64,000 nt of DNA from Rhodeus uyekii (lineage: Eukaryota; Chordata; Actinopteri; Cypriniformes; Acheilognathidae), in NCBI GenBank assembly GCA_037043235.1, contig JAWRVZ010000178.1:606259-670258 (forward strand), written 5' to 3'. The position numbers and the translations under genes were made by a program. Shown here one piece after another: positions 10,950 to 22,673 of the stretch (positions are counted from its first letter, which is position 1; each line of letters starts with the position of its first letter). The notes under the pieces are model-generated. The model did no database searches and was not told the DNA's origin. It saw only the letters and a list, made by a program, of their open reading frames with translations.

Positions 10950-13900
10950 TTCGCGCTCCCCCCATTCTCTTCTCTCAATCTCTTCCCCCATCTCTTCATG
11001 CACCTAATCTCTCCATCTCTTCCCCCATCTCTTCCTCCAGCTCTTCTTTCCATCTCTTCTCTCCATCTCTTCCCCATCTCTTCCTCCATCTCATCTCTCC
11101 ATCTCTTTCCTCCATCTCTTCTCTCATATCTTCCCTCCATCTCTTCCCCATCTCTTCTCTCCATCTCTTCCTCCATCTCTTCTCTCCATTTCTTCCCTGA
11201 TCTCTTCTCTCCATTTCTTCCCTGATCTCTTCTCTCCATCTCTTCTCTCCATCTCTTCCTCCATCTCTTCGTCCATCTCTTCCTCTCTTCCTCCATCTCT
11301 TCTCCCATCTCTTCTCCCATCTCTTCCCTCATCTCTTCCCCCCATCTCTTCCCCACTCTTCCCTGATCTTTTCTCTCCATTTCTTCCCTGATCTCTTCTC
11401 TCCATCTCTTCTCTCCATCTCTTCCTCCATCTCTTCGTCCATCTCTTCCTCTCTTCTCCCATCTCTTCCCGATCTCTTCCCCCATCTCTTCTCTCCATCT
11501 CTTTCCCCATCTCTTCCTCCATCTCTTCTCTCCATTTCTTCCCTGATCTCTTCTCTCCATCTCTTCTCTCCATCTCCCTTCTCCATCTTTTCTCTCCATC
11601 TCCCTTCTCCATCTCTTGCCTCATCTCTTGCTCCATCTCTTCTTCCATCTCTTCACTCATCCCTTCTCTCCATCTCTTCCCCCATCTCTTCCTCCATCTC
11701 TTTCTCCATCTCTTCCTCCATCTCTTCCCCCATCTCTTTCCTGATCTCTTCTCTCCATCTCTTCCCTCATGTATTCTCTCCATCTCTTCTCTCCACATCT
11801 TCAGTCATCTCTTCCTCCATCTCGTCCCTCATCCCTTCTCTCCATCTCTTCCCTCATCCCATCTCTCCATCTCTTCCCACATCTCTTCTCTCCATCTCCC
11901 TTCTCCATCTGTTCCATCATCTCTTCCTCCATCTCTTCCTCCATCTCTTCCCTCATCTCTTCCCCCCATCTCTTCCCTCATCTCTTCCCTCATCTCTTCC
12001 AACATCTCTTCCTCCATCTCTTCTATCCATCTCCCTTCTCCATCTCTTCCCTCATGTCTTCTCTCCATCTCTTCACTCATCTCTTCTCTCCATCTCTTCT
12101 TTCCATCTCTTCCCCATTTCTTCTCTCATCTCTTCACTCATCTCTTCTCTCCATCTCTTCCCTCATCTCTTCCCTCATCCCTTCTCTCCATCTCTTCCTC
12201 CATCTCTTCTCTCCATCTCTTCCTCCATCTCTTCTCTCCATCTCTTCCTCCATTTCTTCTCTCCATCTCTTCCCTCATCTCCTCTCTCCATCTCTTCTCT
12301 CCATCTATTCACTCATCTCTTCTCTCCATCTCTTCCCTCATCTCTTCTCTCCATCTCTTCCCTCATCCCTTCTCTCCATCTCCCTTTTCCATCTCTTCTC
12401 TCCATCTCTTCCCCATCTCTTCCTCCATCTCTTCTCTCCATCTGTTCCCCATCTCTTTCTCCATCTCTTCTCTCCATCTCTTCCTCCATTTCTTCTCTCC
12501 ATCTCTTCCCTCATCTCCTCTCTCCATCTCTTCACTCATCTCTTCTCTCCATCTCTTCCCTCATCTCTTCTCTCCATCTCTTCCCCCATCTCTTCCCTCA
12601 TCCCTTCTCTCCATCTCCCTTTTCCATCTCTTCCTCCATCTCTTCTCTCCATCTCTTCCCCATCTCTTCCTCCATCTCTTCTCTCCATCTCTTTCCTCAA
12701 TCTCTCCTCTCCATCTCTTCCTCCATCTCTTCTCTTCATTTCTTCCCTGATCTCTTCTCTCCGTCTCTTCCTCCATCTCATCTCTCCATATTTTCCTCCA
12801 TCTCTTCTCTCCATCTCTTCCCTCATCTCTTCTCTCCATCTCTTCCCTCATCTCTTCTCTCCATCTCTTCCCCCATCTCTTCCCTCATCCCTTCTCTCCA
12901 TCTCCATTTTCCATCTCTTCCTTCATCTCTTCCCCATCTCTTCCTCCATCTCTTCTCTCCATCTCTTCACTCATCTCTTCACTCATCTCTTCACTCATCT
13001 CTTCACTCCATCTCTTCCCTCATCTCTTTTCTCCATCTCTTCCCCATCTCTTCCCTCATCCCTTCTCTCCATCTACCTTTTCCATCTCTTCCTCCATCTC
13101 TTCTCTGCATCTCTTCCCCATCTCTTCCTCCATCTCTTCTCTCCAGCTCTTTCCTCAATCTCTCTTCCCCATCTCTTCCTCCATCTCTTCTCTCTATTTC
13201 TTCCCTGATCTCTTCTCTCCATCTCTTCCTCCATTTCTTCTCTCCATCTCTTCCTCCATTTCTTCTCTCCATCTCTTCCCTCATCTCCTCTCTCCATCTC
13301 TTCTCTCCATCTCTTCACTCATCTCTTCTCTCCATCTCTTCCCTCATCTCTTCTCTCCATCTCTTCCCCCATCTCTTCCCTCATCCCTTCTCTCCATCTC
13401 CCTTTTCCATCTCTTCCTCCATCTCTTCTCTCCATCTCTTCCCCATCTCTTCTCTCCATCTCTTTCCTCAATCTCTCCTCTCCATCTCTTCCTCCATCTC
13501 TTCTCTTCATTTCTTCCCTGATCTCTTCTCTCCGTCTCTTCCTCCATCTCATCTCTCCATATTTTCCTCCATCTCTTCCCTCATCTCTTCTCTCCATCTC
13601 TTCCCCCATCTCTTCCCTCATCCCTTCTCTCCATCTCCATTTTCCATCTCTTCCTTCATCTCTTCCCCATCTCTTCCTCCATCTCTTCTCTCCATCTCTT
13701 CCTCCATCTCTTCACTCATCTCTTCTCTCCATCTCTTCCCTCATCTCTTTTCCCCATCTCTTCCCTCATCCCTTCTCTCCATCTACCTTTTCCATCTCTT
13801 TCTCCATCTCTTCTCTGCATCTCTTCCCCATCTCTTCCTCCATCTCTTCTCTCCAGCTCTTTCCTCAATCTCTCTTCCCCATCTCTTCCTCCATCTCTTC

Positions 13901-14411
13901 TCTCTATTTCTTCCCTGATCTCTTCTCTCCATCTCTTCCTCCATTTCTTCTCTCCATCTCTTCCCTCATCTCTTCTCTCCATCTCTTCCCTCATGTCTTC
14001 TCTCCATCTGATATCTCCATCTCTTCCCCATCTCTTCCTCCATCTCTTCTCTCCATTTCTTCCCTGATCTTTTCTCTCCATCTCTTCCCCATCTCTTCTC
14101 TCCATCTCTTCCCTCATCTCTTCTCTCCATCTCTTCCCTCATCTCTTCTCTCCATCTCTTCCCTCATCTCTTCTCTCCATCTCTTCCCTCATCTCTTCTC
14201 TCCATCTCTTCCCTCATCTCTTCTCTCCATCTCTTCCCTCATCTCTTCTCTCCATCTCTTCCCTCATCTCTTCCCTCATCTCTTCTCTCCATCTCTTCCC
14301 TCATCTCTTCCCTCATCTCTTCTCTCCATCTATTCCCTCATCTCTTCCCTCATCTCTTCTCTCCATCTCTTCCCTCATCTCTTCCCTCATCTCTTCACTC
14401 ATCTATTCTCT
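10950..14411. repeat. 3.4-kb pyrimidine-rich minisatellite (CTCTTC/CATC units)
   Basis: Plus-strand sequence is almost entirely C and T with regular A (CCATCTCTTCTCT and CTCATCTCTTCC words). Basic subunits are about 12-15 bp. At 14080-14290 they settle into a very regular 25-bp period. Longer blocks of about 0.71-0.77 kb are duplicated: CTCCATTTTCC at 12902 and 13635, and a CTCCATATTTTCC block near 12780 and 13552. Glu/Arg/Lys frames on the minus strand and Ser/Leu/Pro frames on the plus strand are composition artefacts. Confidence 0.95.
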
Positions 14412-15680
14412 CATGTCACTAAATTTGCAGTCATATTTAAATATGGAGTCAGTTAATAAACAAGTGTGAATTCTTCACAACTGAAGAGAACAAACGCACA
14501 GCGATCCTTCACCTGCTCCTCAGAAACCGGCGCTGGACTGAGCCGAGCGATCCTTACAAAACCAATAAACTAATAAATTAGATCAGGGAAGAAGTGCGAG
14601 GATCCCAGGAAAAACTCAAAGTTATGAGCAAACATTCTTCTGGTAATGTTAATATAATGTTCCGTCTGAGTTCTCCGGCCTTTAACGATGTTCTGGATCC
14701 TTCATCTAATGTTTTTTAAACATTTCTAATTTCAATGTTTCAGAGCATTCATGAAGTTTAAACGTCTTAAGAAAAAAAAAATTCTGTTGTTGTTTTGCAA
14801 GTGGATGAAGATAGCGGTCAAGAATTGCGTTCAGGGGAGCGACGTTTCTTCACATCCTCTGGGTTTGGGAAAGATCTGCAACTTTACTCCTGATCCTGAT
14901 CCTGATCTCCCGCTGCATGCTGGGAAGGTCAGAGGTCAAGAGGTCAGCTGACCCAGATCTCAGAGATTATCATAATAACTAACATATTTGGGACTTTTTA
15001 CCTCACAGTTCAGTCTTGTTCCTCAGGACTGCTGGACACAAACTCACAAAACTGAGGAAACCGTCTGAACTGCCCAAAAAATCCACAGTTACAGGTTTAT
15101 TTTGATAAAACTTTATTAAATAATATTTACGCAAACAATGTTTGTAACCCTGCCGTGCCATAAACTGTCGCACATGCCGTCCTAACATGTGGTTTCTAGA
15201 GGGACAGACACACATTATCATTATCTCCACATCATCAGAATCAGCAGATCTGGGGTTTGCTCAGGAGCGACGGAGAACAGAAGCTGCATTCACTGCAACA
15301 TCATGTGACGCAGGTTTGAGTTTCAGAGTCCATCTGTCCTGCTCAGCTTTATAACACAGACTGTTAGAGACGCCATGATGCAAACGACCTCACATGAGCT
15401 CAGGTTCTGTCATCAGAAAACAGAGTCGATCTCAGACCTGCACACACTGCTATTGTGCAGCACGTGTGTGTCAGTAAAACCGGACAGACAGACTCTGTTT
15501 CTGAACCTCTGGTTACCGCGGCGACCTCTGCAATATTGACTGTGTGTGGAAATCTAATAATCCCAAATCCATGTCGAGACGCTGATGTTTCCCACGTTGG
15601 AACAAAACAGAACCGGAAAGATTCAAATGTAAGGTTTTTCTATGTGCAGTACAGGATCAGTGTTTCCTGTGTGTCTAACA
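14412..15680. other. Unique intergenic sequence
   Basis: About 1.27 kb of mixed sequence between the pyrimidine repeat and a SINE. Frames of 60-75 codons on both strands have no recognisable motif or splice pattern. No gene is supported. Confidence 0.4.
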
Positions 15681-15805
15681 GTAGAGAGCAGCGCTTGCAA
15701 CATCAAGGTCATGGGTTTGATTCCCAGGGAAAGCAAGAACTGATTAGAATATCAATGTGTTTCTTGAATGCAATGATAAAAGCAGCTGATAAATGCAGGA
15801 ATGAA
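15681..15805 (+). mobile_element. tRNA-derived SINE copy
   Basis: A B-box-like GGTTTGATTCCCAGGGAA near 15712 is preceded by GCGCTTGCAACATCAAGGTC and followed by a tail with CTTGAATGCAATGATAAAAG and GCTGATAAATGCA. This layout matches common teleost tRNA-derived SINEs. A reverse-complement relative lies at 34193-34308. Confidence 0.65.
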
Positions 15806-15974
15806 TTATAAGAGTTTAAAGTGAATATATATGAGAATGTGTGTCTTTATAACGGAGGGAATAAAGCAGGAGCATCACATCAAACTCTTTTTCTTTTGTT
15901 CAAACAGAAAGTGTTTGTTTGAGAAACGCGTCAAATCAATCTATAGTTCCTGACACAAGGAAGAGCCACAGGAG

Positions 15975-16554
15975 TGTGTGTGTGTGTGTGTATGTATGTC
16001 ACAGGAGTGTGTGTGTGTCACAGCAATGTGTGTGTATGTGTGTCACAGGAGTGAGTGTGTGTGTGTGTGTGTGTCACAGGAGTGAGTGTGTGTGTGTGTG
16101 TATGTGTGTCACAGGAGTGTGTGTGTGTCACAGCAGTGTGTGTGTATGTGTCACAGGAGTGTGTGTGTGTATATATATGTGTGTCACTGGAGTGAGTGTG
16201 TGTGTGTGTGTGTATGTGTGTCACAGGAGTGAGTGTGTGTGTGTGTGTATGTGTGTCACAGGAGTGTGTGTGTGTGCCACACACACAGGAGTGTGTGTGT
16301 GTACATGTGTGTAACAGGAGTGTTTGTGTCACAGAAGTGTGTATGTGTGTCACAGGAGTGTGTGTGTGTGTGTGTGTATATATGTGTGTCACAGGAGTGA
16401 GTGTGTGTGTATGTGTATGTGTCACAGGAGTGTGTGTGTGTCACAGGAGTGTGTGTGTGTATGTATACATGTGTGTCACAGAAGTGTGTATGTGTGTCAC
16501 AGGAGTGTGTGTGTGTGTGTACATGTGTCACAGGAGTGTGTGTGTGTGTCACAG

Positions 16555-16613
<59 letters not shown>

Positions 16614-16615
16614 AT
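15975..16615. repeat. GT microsatellite/minisatellite with TCACAGGAGTG units
   Basis: Long GT runs are punctuated about 18 times by TCACAGGAGTG or close variants, ending in a pure (GT)n of roughly 55 bp at 16558-16612. The open frames through it (Cys/Val and His/Thr) are artefacts. The repeat stops about 50 bp before the TATA box of the galectin gene. Confidence 0.95.
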
Positions 16616-16663
16616 GAACAGACGGGCTGTTCCTCATAATGCGCAGGAATGAGGAGCGGCCGC

Positions 16664-16723
16664 ATATAAACTGGCTGATTCTGCGGGTCTTGGTCTCCTG
16701 CTCTCCGTCTGCTCCTCCATCAG
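16664..16723 (+). promoter_or_regulatory. lgals3: lgals3 core promoter (TATA box) and noncoding exon 1
   Basis: ATATAAA at 16664-16670 predicts transcription starting near 16695. A CAG followed by donor GTACTG at 16724 ends a short exon of roughly 30 bases, all noncoding. Galectin-3 genes typically have a noncoding first exon. The start site is inferred from TATA spacing. Confidence 0.5.
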
Positions 16724-17040
16724 GTACTGTGATCCTCCTCTCCTCTCCTCCTTCAACTCTCACTCTCTCTGCATCACAACACTCACATTCGCAGACTGAT
16801 CCTGTGTTTGTGACGCAGATTTACAGCAGTTATTCAGATCTCAGTCAGATCAGGTTTGCTGTTCAACATCAATGTTCTTAAATATGGATTTATAATCCAC
16901 ACCAGTAGCATTTACAGCACTAGATCAAACAACTGGTGTATAATCACCATCTGGTGTGTGAATGTAAAGTAAAATAACTGCAATTGGGATTGTTTTTTAC
17001 ATGTTTCTGAAAGAGTTTTTCTGCTCATTAAAGCTGAATT

Positions 17041-17345
17041 AATTAGATACTACATTAAAACAGTGTAATATTATATCAGTGTAAAACAGCTGTTTTCCAT
17101 GTGAATATATAGTAAAGTGTCATTTATTCCTGTGATTAAAGCTGAATTTATTAGATGATAAATACAGTAAAACAGTGTAATATTATATCAGTGTAAAACA
17201 GCTGTTTTCCATGTGAATATATAGTAAAGTGTCATTTATTCCTGAGATTAAAGCTGAATTTATTAGATGATAAATACAGTAAAACAGTGTAATATTATAT
17301 CAGTGTAAAACAGCGGTTTGCTATATGAATATATAGTAAAGTGTC
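17041..17345. repeat. Three tandem copies of a roughly 100-bp teleost repeat fragment
   Basis: The block CAGTGTAATATTATATCAGT, then a GTAAAACAGCTGTTTTCCAT-type segment, a TATAGTAAAGTGTCATTTAT-type segment and TTAAAGCTGAATTTATTAGA, occurs three times in a row. A related single fragment lies at 35735-35805, and the flank continues at 18686-18780. Its even spacing suggests local tandem duplication before a transposon split it. Confidence 0.7.
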
Positions 17346-17349
17346 ATTA

Positions 17350-18652
17350 AGTTGGCTTGAGACTTCAGACCTGTTCTGACTTGAGTAGCTATATCTTTTC
17401 AGACTGATCAGACTTATGATTTTGATCAAATTGAAGATTAAAATCATAAAAGTTCCAGACTTACATTGAAGGTGCGAAAACTAAATATTAATCCAATGAA
17501 ATTGCTGAACTTAGTGGGCGAGCCCTAAGGCTTCAACGAATCAGAGCGCTGCATTCAAGCTTCAGCGCTCAGCCAGAGAGCTGTGAGATGCCATTATACT
17601 GATGGAGAAAGAGATCATAATCTCTTTCAATGGACTTATGTGAGCGAGTTTAATATCAAGCCTAAATTGTTGACTCTCTTCAAGTTAAACTCTCACGGCA
17701 GCGCCAAACAGTCAAAATTTATTTATAACTAATTCTTGAGTATATATTTACATTGTGTTAATTATTTTATCTGCTATTACCGCCATGTTGAACTAAAGTC
17801 TGACTCCTGTTCACATTGACTCTGAATCGAGTTCAAACGCGCTTCCTGAGCAGATTCGCTTATAGATCAATGTTTGAATGTCTGAAATAAGGTTTTTAAA
17901 GGATGCAAAAAACATGGCACATCGATTCAAACTGTAAACTGAGATTTGAAAAAAAACTGCATTATTCTCACCATTGTACTTGTGCAGGAATGATTTTAAA
18001 AATACTAATATTTAAGTTATATTGTTTCCCATGAAGGAAGGCTTTATACATCTATATAGTATATATTAGAGACTACATACATGCAGTGTAACGGCAGTCT
18101 TTTTTGAAAGAGGTAAATAATGTTTAATTACATCTTTAAAATAGAAATAAAACAAAGTATTATTCACATTAGTAAAAACAGATCGTTAAAAGCTAAGGAT
18201 GTAAGGAAACCATATAAATTTATATAAACTTATTGCAATGTAAATGTTGTTAATTTTAGATTTATATTTAAAATTCAGTTATTCTTTGGTAATTCAGACC
18301 ACTCACTGATCATCTTTAAACCCCACTCGGCTTCAACTGAGTCTATGGTCTTACCGAGACACCAGTACTGATACAAATATATCTGAACCAGTTTAACTAC
18401 CAGTCCGCCTCCACTTTAGGGGGTGAACACTTTTGTTACATTGACTCTAATAAGGCATTTAAGCTTCATCCACTGTGTATCTATTACTGACAAAACCTAA
18501 CAACTAACCTAGCAAACTTGATAATTCATGTTAAATCTCGCTGACATGTTAATTCATGTTAAATCTTTTAAAGTTTAAACTCTCAAAACTTTTCAAGCTT
18601 GAAGTGTTTACAACTAATTTAAACTTTCAGGCTAGGCTTTCTCAAGCCAACT
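17350..18652 (-). mobile_element. Isolated copy of the inverted-repeat element family that forms the 40-64 kb array
   Basis: The copy begins AGTTGGCTTGAG and ends CTCAAGCCAACT, perfect 12-bp inverted termini. Inside, in opposite orientation, are the landmarks of the distal array: the GACCTGTTCTGACTTGAGTA region, the TTTAATTACATCTTTAAAAT region and the AGGCTTTCTCAAGCCAAC end. No transposase frame is present, so it is nonautonomous. I cannot name the superfamily. It interrupts lgals3 intron 1. Confidence 0.7.
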
Positions 18653-19103
18653 GAAGTTTATTGCATATTCATATTTCATTTCAAGTTTATTCCTGTGATT
18701 AAAGCTGAATTTTCAGCATCATTACTCCAGTCTTCAGTGTCACATGATCTTCACTAATTATTCTAATATGATGATGATAAACATTTATGATCATTATTCG
18801 CATAGAAAACTGTGTGGAAATTGTGCTACATTTTATTTCTCAGGATTCTTTGATGAACAGAAAGTTCAAATATAATCTTTTTTAACATTATAAATGTCTT
18901 TACTGTCAACCTTAATGCTTCTTAATGAATTTCTTTTTTTATCTTACTGATATTAAACTTGTAGGGAATCTCAGTTTTCATCACTGATAATAATCATAAA
19001 TGTTTGTTGAGCAGCGAATCCTCACAAAATGATGTGTGAAGTTGAACAGTGTGTGTTTGATGTTAGTGATTGTGTGTTTCTCAGGTTCAGGCCGACAGAC
19101 GTC

Positions 19104-21059
19104 ATGAGTTGCCCGTCCTCTGGTCAGCAGGGCTTTTATCCTCAGATCCCTCAGCAGCCGGCCAGTACCGTATGGCCCGGTCAACCCGCTCAACCCTGCC
19201 CACCCTTCTGGTCCTGCCAACCCAGCCAGCCCAGCTGGCCTGTTACCCAGCCCAACGCATCGCTCCCTGCGACCTGGCCGACCCAACCGGGCCAACCGGG
19301 CTGGCCGAACCCTCCAACCACCGAACCCAACCCACTGATCCAACCAGCGGTCCAACCCAACCCTCCAGTTCAGCCCAACCCTCCTGTTCCACCAACCTGG
19401 CCTGCTCAAGTCCCGACCCCGACGGGTTACCTGCCCGCTCCAGCCCCCCCGGCGTGGCACGGTAACCCTGGTCAGCCCGGCTGGCCGGGTCAGGGACCCA
19501 CCGGAGGAGTTGCACAGCCGTGGCCCCCGGCGCCAGCGACCGCTCCCGTCGTAAGACACTAACCCAAGCCAACTCATGATCAATGCTAACAATCACAGCT
19601 AATGCTAAATAAATAGGCTTATCTGTAGTTCAAAGGTCAGCATGTCAGCACCCGTTCATCTGTTGCTAGGCAGAATCTAGCCATACTAGACAGATGAAAC
19701 ATGGACAGGTTAGATCAACTATCAACCATCTAATTGAATGAATAGAATTATTTATTAATTAATTAACGGGTAAAGTCCCACTGAAGCGTGTTAGTCTCGT
19801 GTCACTGCTTGAGTCCTGAATCAGATCCGGTGGGAAGTGCAGCTTTATACCAGCAGGATTGTGTAGATTATGGGCTCTTTAATGTTTTTGCTGCTAGAAG
19901 GTCAACTGACCAAAACATTGCAAATTAATTCCTGAGGATGTTTTGTTCAATCAACCGTTGCAAATAAAACCTGAATGTCAGTTGACTGAAACGTTAGGAA
20001 AATCAATGTCTAACGAATATCAATGTTTTTCTGCTTTCAGGTGGTTCCTTTCAACATGAATTTCCCCCGCGGCATCTACGACAAACTAATGCTAACGATC
20101 AGAGGACAGATTAAACCAGATGCTAAAATGTAAGTGTGCACTAAAGAGACTGTTACGTCATCACGTAACAAATGTTACCTTAAACCTGACTGAGCACTTC
20201 GATTAAAACCTGAAATTCGACTGAACGAAACGCTGCAAACAAAACCTGAAGGTCGACTGAACGAAACGCTGCAAACAACCTGAAGGTCGACTCAACGAAA
20301 CGCTGCAAACAACCTGAAGGTCGACTCAACGAAACGCTGCAAATAAAAACATTAAGGTCGACTGAACGAAACACTACAAATAATTTAGTTTATTCAACAT
20401 TCCTCAGGTTTTCATTTGTGATTTCTTCAATCAACCGTTGCAACCTGAGAAACAACCAAATAATTTTTTCGATTTATTCACGGTTTGATACTTTGACAAA
20501 TGGGCTTTAAAGCAAGTTTAAGTTGGTTTGTAACTAACATTTCTTCTGTCGCAAAGGTTCACGATCAACTTCCTGCGCGGAAGCGACATCGCACTTCACA
20601 TCAACCCTCGATTCAACGAAGGAGGGAAAGCGGTTCTGGTCCGCAATCATAAACTGGGGGAGCGTTGGGGGAAAGAGGAGCGGGAGCTTCCGGTTCCGTT
20701 TCCGTTCATGCCGGGCCATCACTTTGAGGTAAACGACACCCTGGGGGTCGAACTCCGAGACCCTCCGCCTGTAAACAAAGTGTTGAAACGATTCCCGTTT
20801 ATTGCTGGGATAAAAGCAGCGGGAGCGGCGGGAAAGTGATGGTGTGGTTCGATAGGAGTGTGTGCGATTGAGATGGAGTAACCTTGACGTCTCTCTATAG
20901 ATGAAGATCCTCTGCACCTTCAGCGAGTTCAAGGTCGCCGTCAACAACACGCCCACCTTTGACTTTAAGCACCGGATCAGAGAGGTCAACCAGATCGACC
21001 GCATCAACATCCTGCATGACGTCACGCTCACTTCCGTCAACGTGGACACGCTCCCGTGA
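19104..21059 (+). CDS. lgals3: Galectin-3 (beta-galactoside-binding lectin), four coding exons
   Basis: Coding exons are 19104-19550 (exon begins about 19085 after TTTCTCAG), 20041-20129, 20557-20728 and 20901-21059. All have GT-AG borders and matching phases and give 288 residues. Residues 1-149 are a Pro/Gln/Trp-rich tail with nine tryptophans in PxWP-like contexts, the counterpart of the self-association tail of galectin-3. Residues 150-288 form one galectin carbohydrate-recognition domain. The sugar-contact set is complete and correctly spaced: H193, N195, R197, N209, W216, E219 and R221, within LHINPRF and ERWGKEER. The 89-bp exon 20041-20129 has the size I recall for this exon in galectin-3 genes. 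There is no signal peptide, as expected for a cytosolic lectin exported non-classically. Galectin-3 binds N-acetyllactosamine glycans and forms lattices through its tail. A chimera-type galectin with this architecture is hard to mistake for another member; which fish paralogue it is cannot be told. Confidence 0.9.
20200..20385. repeat. Short minisatellite in lgals3 intron, about five copies of a 33-41-bp unit
   Basis: The unit reads GGTCGACTGAACGAAACGCT then GCAAACAAAACCTGAA or a shorter version. Copies diverge slightly (CTGAACG or CTCAACG). It lies in the intron between the coding exons ending 20129 and starting 20557 and leaves the splice sites untouched. Confidence 0.8.
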
Positions 21060-22430
21060 AACCCTCAGCAAAAGAGCTACACAACTGCACAAGAAGGGCT
21101 TGTGTGTTCGTTTGAAGCACTTCTAAAGCATTAAGAACTTTTACTAATACATTAAAATCAAACGTATGGCTTAATGTAACGCTGAGTGAACATGAGCCAA
21201 CAACCAATATTTGTATTCTTATTAACTAAATGGTAACAAAGATTAGTAACTACTGTAAAAATGTATTGCTCATTGTTAGATAGCGCAATTTAATGCTTTA
21301 CTATAAAGGGTTACCAAGTTTAATTTACCAAAACAATTGGGTATTAAAGAAACGCTTGTAAGGCTTCACAATAAGCTCAGTTGCTGTGATTGGATGTAAA
21401 ACTTCCTGCTTCAAATGCAATCAATAATTATTTCTGATTTGTTTTTTTGGGGCTGGTCAGAAATCAACAGGGAATTCAGTAAAAAATGTGGCCAAAGTGA
21501 ATAAAAAAATAAATAAAAAACGCACAAAATTTAAGATACGACTGCAAAAATGCATTGATTTCATGAATATGAGCGTGATTGCAAACGTGATACTGATTTT
21601 AAACTATGTTTTTAAAACCTGAAGCTCAACATTGTTGATGCAGGTGTGATTGATTATATTGCAGCTCTAGATATTGAATTATTCTAACTATTTATTGATT
21701 AAATGTAAGGCATTTCTCAGGCAGTGCATGTGGATCGTTCAGATGAATCTGCTCTCGATTTAGGAGCAACTAATGTGAACAAAAGCATCTTGATTTAAAA
21801 AACGTTAGCAAACACTGAAACCGACATCAAATACGATTAATAAATGCTGTACAAGCTCATAGTTCATGTTCACTAACCTTAATTTCATATGTGAATGTTG
21901 TTCATATTCACTTTTATACTGTCATTCTTTGTCATATTTGTAAAAATCCTGAAAATCTGTCATGGCGAAAGTCAAATTTGTTGATTTTTTTTCACTAATG
22001 ATCTCGTTATGATCAGATAATCATGTCATGACTAACATATGCAAAGATTACTAGGAAACACTAATGTTGAGTGTGAATTGAAGTCAATGTAAATGAATAA
22101 AAATGATCCACTTTAAACATTTATTGTGTGATAAATCAAGTCAAACAAATAACTGAACTTTGTGATTATATAAATAAAAGCAAATAAAAAGGTTTGGCAT
22201 TAAATTATCTCTGACATGAAACATTATTAACCTGTTTGGGCAATAAAACATTAATAACATGGAAATCATGAGTCACAAATGGTGACTTACAATAAAAATA
22301 TATTAACATCCATAACAATATATTAACAAGTCAAAACGAAGCAAGTGTGTGAACTAGAACTCAATCACACACACACTTTCTCACACACACACACAAACTC
22401 GATCTCTCACACACTCGCGTAACGGCAGCG
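21060..22430. other. Convergent 3' UTR/intergenic interval between lgals3 and mapkbp1
   Basis: AT-rich sequence with no further coding exon. It should hold the 3' UTRs of both genes. Candidate poly(A) hexamers are AATAAA at 22096-22101 for lgals3 on the plus strand and TTTATT at 22120-22125, an AATAAA on the minus strand, for mapkbp1. Other AATAAA words occur near 21500 and 22170, so the actual sites are uncertain. Confidence 0.5.
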
Positions 22431-22673
22431 CTACAGTGAGTGTGTGGAGTGAGGCCGCTGGAGTCTCTCCTCCACCGAATGCAGCAGCAGACGAGAGTAT
22501 TGCTCCAGTAACGCCAGCATTTCCTTCCCCTCTCCCTCTGTCATCCCCCTCTCCACAGATCCCGATGATCCCGGCACTGAATCCAGCTCGGATCGCACAA
22601 GCAGCAGCGCATCTGACATCAGCTCCTGCATCTGCTGCTGCTCGCCGCTGCGCTCGGCATCATGGGACATCAG
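22431..22673 (-). CDS. mapkbp1: mapkbp1 last exon (C-terminal helix)
   Basis: Acceptor TGTCCAG lies before 22673, and the stop is at 22431-22433. It encodes 80 residues: a helical segment (QQQMQELMSDALLLVRSEL) and then EMLALLEQYSRLLLHSVEER near the end, the most conserved C-terminal segment of MAPKBP1. It is separated from the previous exon by a 3.35-kb intron holding three transposon insertions. Confidence 0.85.
   Translation of the reverse strand: MMSHDAERSGEQQQMQELMSDALLLVRSELDSVPGSSGSVERGMTEGEGKEMLALLEQYSRLLLHSVEERLQRPHSTHSL

Noticed and set aside
10853..14117. Ser/Leu/Pro-rich plus-strand and Glu/Arg/Lys-rich minus-strand frames
   Set aside because: Pure products of pyrimidine minisatellite composition; frames overlap on both strands.
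15919..16652. Cys/Val and His/Thr frames upstream of lgals3
   Set aside because: GT microsatellite artefacts; the real coding start is at 19104 after a spliced noncoding exon.
19070..19596. Second plus frame and two minus frames over the galectin tail exon
   Set aside because: GC- and proline-rich DNA opens the other frames. Only the 19104 frame joins in phase to the conserved lectin domain.
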